NCBI RefSeq assembly: GCF_028389875.1
Contig: NC_084663.1
Location: 215,102,876 to 215,166,875, forward strand
Source: Rhea pennata
Lineage: Eukaryota > Chordata > Aves > Rheiformes > Rheidae
Direction: 5' to 3'
DNA: 64,000 bases
Under the pieces are notes generated by a model, which was given only the letters and a program-made list of their open reading frames with translations, had not been told where the DNA came from and did not search any database. A program made the translations under genes and the position numbers. This document shows, piece after piece, positions 57,440-64,000 of the stretch (its first letter is position 1; the number at the start of each line of letters is the position of its first letter).

Positions 57440-58165
57440 GCAGCATCGCCGGGCACCGCCGGGCACTGAGACACCCTCGAGCACCGGCACCGCGGTACCC
57501 CGAGCCCCCGGGACGAGGCACCCTCGAGCACCGGGACTGAGACATCCCCGGCACCGGGACCGAGACACCCGCAAGCCCCGGAACCGGCACCGACACACCC
57601 CCGGCACCAGCACCGCGGTACCTCCGAGCCCCCGGGACGAGGCACTCTCGAGCACCGGGACTGAGACATCCCCAGCACCGGGACTGAGACACCCACGAGC
57701 ACCGGGACCAGCACTGACACACCCCTGGCACTGGCACCGAGACACTCTCAAGCACCGGGACCGGCACGAACACACCCCTGGCACCGGCACCACGGTACCC
57801 CTGAGCATTGGGACCGAGACACCCTCGAGCACCGGGACTGGCACCGGCACACCCCGAGGACCAGCACTGCGGTAACCCCGAGCACCAGGACTGAGGAATC
57901 CCCAGGGCATCCCTGAGCACCGGGACCAAGACATCCCTGGGACCAGGACTGGGACAGGGACCGAGGCATCCCCGGGGCATCTCTGAGCACCAGGACCGAG
58001 ACATCCCTGGGACTGGGACCAGGACCAGGACCAAGGCATCCCCAGGGCATCCCTGAGCACTGGGACCAAGACATCCCTGGGACTGGGACTGAGGCATCCC
58101 CGGGGCATCCCTGAGCACCAGGACTGCGGTACCCCAGGCCCAGCACCACAGCACCCCTGGGTCCT
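57440..58165. repeat. Degenerate GAGCACCGGGAC minisatellite
   Basis: Imperfect tandem units are built from gagcaccgggaccgagacac and related phrases (catccccggggcatccctga in the right half). There are 20 or more copies of the core caccgggac/caccaggac, with unit length shifting from roughly 30 to 50 bp. It lies immediately upstream of the signal-peptide exon. Long open frames on the minus strand (up to about 400 codons) are produced by the repeat and show only repeated valine/proline phrases. Confidence 0.9.
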
Positions 58166-58204
58166 GGGAGTGAAGCCCCTCCGGGCCTCGATTTCCAGGC
58201 TGCG

Positions 58205-58277
58205 ATGCTTCCCGGAGCGGGCGCCCTCGCCTTCCTCCTCCGGTGCCTGCTGCTGCTCGTCGCTCCTGCCCGGACTC
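58205..58277 (+). CDS. CHRDL2: Signal-peptide first coding exon, probably CHRDL2
   Basis: ATG at 58205 with a purine at -3 opens MLPGAGALAFLLRCLLLLVA followed by PART, then a consensus donor (ggactc|gtaagt) in phase 1. The short N-region, leucine-rich core and A-rich end form a good secretory signal. In human, CHRDL2 lies next to RNF169 in divergent orientation and has a signal-peptide first exon, which fits this strand and position. CHRDL2 is a secreted chordin-like BMP antagonist with three von Willebrand type C domains. No such domain was found before the window ends, so the assignment rests on synteny and the signal peptide. A pyrimidine-rich acceptor-like site (gatttccag) just upstream may mean a separate 5' UTR exon. 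Confidence 0.5.
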
Positions 58278-61200
58278 GTAAGTAGGCATCGGGGTCGGGC
58301 TTCCAGCTGCACTTGGGGGGTGTCTGCGGGGCTCAGCCTGGCCTCCGCACCCCCTGGCCCGGCCAGCCCCTCCATGCCTCAGTTTCCCCATTGCCAGGCT
58401 CCCCAGGGCTCTGCAATGGGACTGGCCTGGAGGGGACCCCCATTGCCTTCCCATCACCTCTAACCTCTAGGCACGGGACTGGCAGGGAGAACCCGTGTGG
58501 GCCAGGGAGGGGATGGGCAAGCCGGTGTATTTTTTTGTGGGGATGCAGTGGCAGCTCCCCCAGGGGTACCAGTCTTCCTGCTTGCCTTGCAGACCCTTCA
58601 AGTGGACCACCCCCTTGTCCCTGCATCCCCACGAAGGTGGCTGTGCCCCCCTCCACCTCCTGCTGGCCCCGGCCGCTTTCCAGGGATGTACAGCACCGAG
58701 CACACTGCTGCGCACTGGCAATGGGACCCAGTGACGGCACAGGGCTGTGGGGTTTTGGGAGCTGGAGGGGGAACAGACTGCAGCTCCAGGAAACCCTCCT
58801 GCTGGCTAAAAATCGTGCAGGGCACAGCATTGAATTGCAGCCCTTCCCCTGCTCGGTGCATCTTGCCCCCTTGGGAGCAGAGGGAATGAGCTGTCTGGGG
58901 ACACGAGCCCCCAGCTGAAAGCTGGTAGATCCCTTGTTCTCCTTGTGCATCCCTTGTTCTCTCCTGCTCCTGCTCCCAGCTGGCAAACTGGGGCAGAAAA
59001 GATTTGGGACAGGGAACGGGGAGGGAGATTCAGCACTTATACGAAAAGGCTTAAAGGACTCGGCCAGGGCTGTTTAGTAGTTTGGAGGGTGATGGAGGTT
59101 GTTACTCAGGGCCAGGAGATGGGTTTGGCTTGGGCAAGGCACCGGGACCCTGCCAACAGGCACTGGGCACCCTCACAGCATCGCAAAGCTGCCCGAGTGC
59201 CAAGCAAACAAGTGCAGACCCATTGTGTCCCTACATTTATTCTCCCCTTTAATCTGTCAAAACCCCTGTGGAGCCCACTGGAACGGTCGCTGTATTAGGG
59301 TGATTTATGACTTGCCTGGTGCCAGCAGCGCATTAGGCACTAGGCAAATAATCGTCCTTCTGGAGCGCGAACCCAAAATGCAGAGCACTGAGCTGCCTTG
59401 TCCTGAACACCGGGCAAGCTGGGGGAAAGGCAGGCGGCAGTTTCGGGCTGCAAGGGGGCAGGAGGACACAGCAAAATGTGATGAGGTTTCCAGCCTTTGC
59501 TCCCCAGGGCTGTGCGGAGATCTGGAGAGCAAATTCCTGGTGTGCTTGGCTTGTTTCTCTTGCCTGGACCCACTGAAAGCTGCTGAGCTCCAGCCCGTGG
59601 CACCCGTTCCTTGTATGAGAGTGGTGGGTATGATTCCCCGCTCACCCCAGGGAGCTGCAGTAACTCTGGTACCCATGGTCAGAGGAGGATGGAGACATCC
59701 CTAGAAGGTGACTTGGATGCTGGAGATGCGTTTGCTCTTAAGAGGTGCCTGCTGATGGTGGCAAAGCCTCTAAGTTGGGCACAAGGCAGGATGAATCGAG
59801 TTTTTTGTGCTTTGGGGGAGCATGAGCCAGGTGTGTTTTGGAGATGGATGTAGCCTGGAAAGTGCTGGAGTCTGTTTGAGACAATATGAACGGTGATGTG
59901 GGCACCGCACAGCAGCGGGATGGGGCCAAGCTTGGTGGGGAGGTCATGGACTGTCCCTCAGCTCTGTGTCGCTTTGGCTTGCCTTTGGCTGTCTGCCAGA
60001 CAAGCCCGTTCCCACTACGCCGAGGACTCGAGTGGGCTCCAGGTGCCAAGCGGCTGAAGACCAGAAGGTCTTGCTGAGAAGCTCCTGAGCAAATTGTGAA
60101 CTCCACTGCTCACCTTGGGAACTCCCTGCTGCACGGTTTTCTTGTGGCTGAGTGCTTAGAAAGAATAAATACAGGAATAAATCAGTTACAAGCAGGCTCA
60201 TCAACTGGGAGACCTACAGTGCTAAAAATAGGTGAGAAGCAGAAATGCTTGGGCTTCAAGGCAAGCCAGAGGAGAAGAATTTGCCCATAGAAACAGTCTA
60301 TTTTAGGGGATTTACACTCTCAGCTGAAAAAATATCAGAGGCATAAGTTACTGGGCTGAATGTGCTGCAGGTCATCCACTATGAGTAATTCAGCAGCAAT
60401 CGTTTAACGCAATGATATTTTGGCTGGAGGCATTTAAACACCGGCGTCTCCAGAGAGCACAGAGTAGGGCTTTTCCCCGGGAACTTGGAAGCTGTCTTTT
60501 CATTTTTAACTCAGCTTCCTGAGAGATGGGGCTTGTGAGATTGCCCACTCTGTCTGTCCCGCTCGGCAAATTCAATCCAACGTGACGAGGGACTCGGATC
60601 TCCAGGAGAGGAAGAACTGCCATAAAAAGCAAATCGTTCCGGCAGCCACGGTAAGGGAGAGATGAGGGCTGCCCACCTTGGTTTAGGCATCCAGGCATCA
60701 CCTTGGGACCCAGCCCTCATCTGCTCTGCTGCGGGGATGCTCTGAGTGCGGGATTTCACTCTCAAGGCCATTAGGATGCAACATGCCAAAGGCCCGGTGT
60801 GTTCTAACTAATCCCTTCGCAGCTAAGTTGCATTTTAAGCCCTTCATAAATACTGGGCTGTGATACAACTGTCTGGATTTTCTGTAGTCAGACAGTGCTT
60901 CTTGCTCCTTATTTCTAGCGGCTCTTAAAACTCGCAAACTGGTTTGCGTAAACACACTCCTGCACGCTGGGCACAACACTGGCTGGCAGGTGCGTGATTT
61001 CCGAAAGGGCCATCGGAGCTGGGGACCCAGCTCGGACATGCCCTGCTCAGGGGAGGAATAAACCCGGGCTGCAGAAACGGAGGAAATCTCTGCGCCTGGG
61101 GCTAGCGGGGGCACGCGTGGAGACCGGGGCTGCGCTGCAGAAAGAATTGGGGGAGAAGCAAGGCTTCGTGTCTTTAGGCTACAGCATGTTTTGGTAGCAT

Positions 61201-61644
61201 CTGTGCTGTGAAATCTTGGATCAGCTGGAACCTGTTTGATAGCCGACGTGCAGCTCTCCGCTGGGGAAACCGAGGCATGTCCTGTGAAGGCACCGAGCCC
61301 TGATGAGGCACCTGGACAATATCCCTCCGCATCGTCCACGATGCCCCCTTGGGTTGTGCGACTCCCTGGCCTCAAGGCTGCTCTGCGAGGCAGACTGTAC
61401 AGCAGGACTGGCGGTGGCCTTCTGCGGTGGGCAAGCAAAGGAGAAGAGGTTGCTTCGCTCATTTTCTATGCCTTCAGGTCTTGCGGGAGCATTTACTCCT
61501 GCCTAACTGTGACTCAAGGCTTTATGTGTGGTAGGGGATTCACTGGTGTCTTGTAGCATAGCTGAGCTCATGGTTTAGCCCATGGTGATTTGTGTGGGTT
61601 TCTCTTTCCTCCATGCTGTTCTTTCTTGCCATTAAACAACAAGT
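58278..61644 (+). other. Presumed CHRDL2 intron 1, nothing recognised
   Basis: Searched for a cysteine-rich VWC exon (the WHPYLEP-type motif) without success. No repeat or RNA gene was seen. Confidence 0.45.
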
Positions 61645-62117
61645 GAGACATGAAACTAATGGAGAGAGTCCAGCATAGGGCTACGAAGATGATCAGAGGG
61701 CTGGAGCATCTGCCCTATAAGGAACGGCTGCAAGAGCTGGGCCTGTTCAGCCTGGAGAAGAGAAGACTGAGGGGGGATCTGATCAATGTGTACAAGTACC
61801 TGAAGGGAGGGTGTCAGGGGGATGGGGCCAAACTCTTTTCAGTTGCCCTGTGTGACAGGACAAGAGGCAATGGGCAGAAATTGAAGCACAGGAAGTTCTG
61901 CCTGAAGGTGAGGGGGAATTTCTTCCCTGTGAGAGTGACGGAACACTGGACCAGGTTGCCCAGAGGGGTGGTGGAGTCTCCTTCTCTGTAGACCTTCAAC
62001 ACCCACCTGGATGCAACCCTGTCTAACATGACATAGGTGACACTGCTTGAGCAGGGAGGTTGAACTAGATGATCTCCAGCGGTCCTTTCCAACCTCAACC
62101 ATTCTGTGATTCTGTGA
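61645..62117 (+). mobile_element. CR1 LINE 3' end, well preserved
   Basis: The forward ORF2 C-terminus ([60 protein letters not shown]) is followed by the 3' UTR and the tail accattctgtgattctgtga. The frame is open for about 113 codons and similarity to typical avian CR1 is high, so it is the youngest-looking CR1 here. Confidence 0.94.
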
Positions 62118-64000
62118 TTTTGAACCTTAATGCACTTGCATCCTGGCTGAAGCTGGACAGGTGAGAAATGAGTTGAGGGGGACAGTCAGACAGAGAATAC
62201 AGATGTGTATGGCTTGTCCTACATGAACCAGGCTGAGAACATGCAGCTGGCAGAACCAGTGGGTCAAACAGGCCCTGCACTTATCTGCTGGGATCCGGTG
62301 TAAGTCAGGAGTGATCTCCTGATCCTGCCGCTGTGATCCCATGTGTGCAGAGACTGGGCCTGGGAATAGGTGTGTGGAGAGGTGCAGTCCCCTGGGGCTG
62401 TTTGAGACACAGTGTAAATACAGCTCTAAACCTCACACAACCCATCGGGGCCCTCTGGTCAGGTCTGGAGAATCCCAGTCTCGGGGCTGGGGACGGAGGA
62501 GCAGGATCTTGTATGCATGTGTGAAAGCATACAAACATGTAGATCTTTTGCCATGCACATGTGTGTGTGACCTGACTTCCCTGGGCGTCAGTCCCTCCTG
62601 TATCCACAGACGAGTGACGTGAACATAGCTGAACCTGAGCAAGACGATGATCTGGCAGCCAGAGCCTAGTATTTCAGTAGCAGTCATGCATGCAGATTTA
62701 ATAGTTTGCTTTGGTTCCTGTTAATAAACTGGCCCACCAGGCTCAAGAACAGTGTAGGAGAGCACCTCCCATCTGCCAGGAGGATTCCCAGTCTGGGCGT
62801 GTGAGTGGACCAGTACTGGGGCTACTGCTTGAGTTTGGCCAACCCTTTTTTCTGGGTTCATCTGGAAACTGAACATATTTGTGCACTGGGATTGTTCACA
62901 CTGGCAAATGTCCCTGGTGGCCAGGGGATCTGTGGTCACTCCCTGTTTTGGCAGGGCAGAGTTTAGATGGCACAAAAGCTGTGCTATACTGCGTCTGCAG
63001 TTTTGGAAAATGGGCTCTAACATGTTTTAACTCCTAATTTAGTTGTAGTTGAAGTCCTCAGGTAGCAGGACAAGTTGCATGATGTTGAGGGACCTGCAGA
63101 GATGTCCTTGTCCTTACTGCCTGATGCAAATGTGGAGTATGTGCAATGAACTGGTTTGAACGGGCTGTGCCAGTGGGCAAGAAAGCTTGGAGGGACATGT
63201 CCCATGGATCTGCTAGCCTGAGAGGACTTGTCTGTGTCTGAGCCCCAGGAGATGTCTGGGGGTGGTGTGACCAACATCAGCCAGTCTGATGGGTAAGCAA
63301 GAAGTCTTGCCTGTTGTCGCTGTCCTGAGTCAGAATTAATGACCCATGAACCAGTAACCCGCCAGCAAGTTAGTAGGACCATTATGAGCACCTTGAGCTT
63401 TAGAAAAGCTAGGTCAGAGCTCATGCTCTGGTCAAGACCAGGAAACCCATGGCCATGTAGGAAATCTGGCTCCATTGCTCTTGTCTGCTCACCAGCCTGT
63501 GTTGTCCTTGGGAAGCTGAACCAAGCAGTCCTTCAAATGCAGTCATGCTGGGAGAATGCTCTGGCTGACTAACTCTTCTTTGTGCCTGTCTAAATACCCT
63601 CAGCAAAATATCTGGAGCAAATGCTAGATTTCCTTTTGTTCTACCAGAGAAATCTACCTTGAGGAATATAGATCTGAAAAAAAACATGGAGCTATGAAAA
63701 GGGAGACAGTGGGGTCTTCAGTTCATTGTCTCTCACTGTATCTAGAGTGGGAGGACAAAGACCTGGAATGGTGTCTCTTCAGCGGCTGAGGCACAAAACC
63801 ATTGAGACGTTTGACACAAGGAGGCTTTGGAGGCAATTCTTGCGGTGTGAGGGAGACATCAGTGATCACCAGAGGCAGACCAGGAGGGGTTTCTCTAGGC
63901 CATTCACTTTCGATCTAGCGCATCTCGGCCATCCCTAGGAGATGCTACTCTAGCCGCTGTGTAGAGCATCTCAGAGCCTCTGCAACAGCCTACTTTGGTG
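62118..64000 (+). other. Presumed CHRDL2 intron 1 to window end
   Basis: No exon, RNA gene or repeat recognised. Open frames are short and lack motifs. Confidence 0.45.

Larger units (their letters stand above)
56450..58280. promoter_or_regulatory. CpG island / promoter region of putative CHRDL2
   Basis: GC-rich, CpG-rich DNA with Sp1-like boxes ends at the first coding exon. No clear TATA box was seen. The region includes the repeats listed separately. Confidence 0.5.

Noticed and set aside
57246-58457. Minus-strand open frames of 403 and 365 codons upstream of the CHRDL2 exon
   Set aside because: They arise from the tandem repeat and high GC content, overlap each other in different frames, and contain only repeated VPVP/GCLGP-type phrases.
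1-64000. CRISPR arrays, operons, prophage or bacterial mobile elements
   Set aside because: The window is clearly vertebrate nuclear DNA; the tandem repeats are minisatellites without regular unique spacers.

Overview
This window is vertebrate nuclear DNA, most likely from a bird. It has spliced genes with GT-AG introns, CpG-island promoters, and CR1 LINEs ending in the (ATTCTGTG)-type 3' tail as the only clear interspersed repeats; I saw no L1 or Alu-like elements. Gene order and orientation match, from memory, the human 11q13.4 block CHRDL2 - RNF169 - XRRA1. The species cannot be named from the sequence alone.

Layout. (1) 1-7390, plus strand: the last seven coding exons of XRRA1, a leucine-rich-repeat protein linked to X-ray resistance; its 5' part lies outside the window. 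(2) 7391-7935: a short gap between two convergent genes. (3) About 40260 down to 7940, minus strand: all of RNF169, the RING-type reader of DNA-damage-induced ubiquitin marks on histone H2A. It has six coding exons whose splice phases all agree, a 3' UTR of about 5.3 kb, and a 12.9-kb first intron that holds a CpG island, several CR1 copies (one inserted into another) and a striking 46-bp minisatellite beside exon 1. (4) 40100-40620: the RNF169 CpG-island promoter, with three copies of ATTCATGAG and a TATA-like box. (5) 40620-57200: about 17 kb without a recognisable gene, with one internally deleted CR1 that keeps traces of the ORF1 esterase and ORF2 endonuclease. (6) 57200-58280: a GC-rich block with a GGCCCC hexanucleotide run and a degenerate minisatellite, leading into a signal-peptide exon that I assign to CHRDL2 mainly by position. 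(7) 58278-64000: presumed first intron of that gene, with one well-kept CR1 3' end.

Function. XRRA1 and RNF169 have both been tied to the radiation or double-strand-break response and lie tail to tail. RNF169 reads H2AK13/15 ubiquitin and competes with RNF168-dependent factors. CHRDL2 would be a secreted BMP antagonist, functionally unrelated and divergent from RNF169.

I found no clear new biological system. The best leads are a one-base frame conflict in RNF169 exon 1, an open minisatellite frame that continues from that exon, a possible RING-less RNF169 isoform, the repeated promoter boxes, and two coding-like segments in intron 1 that I could not identify.
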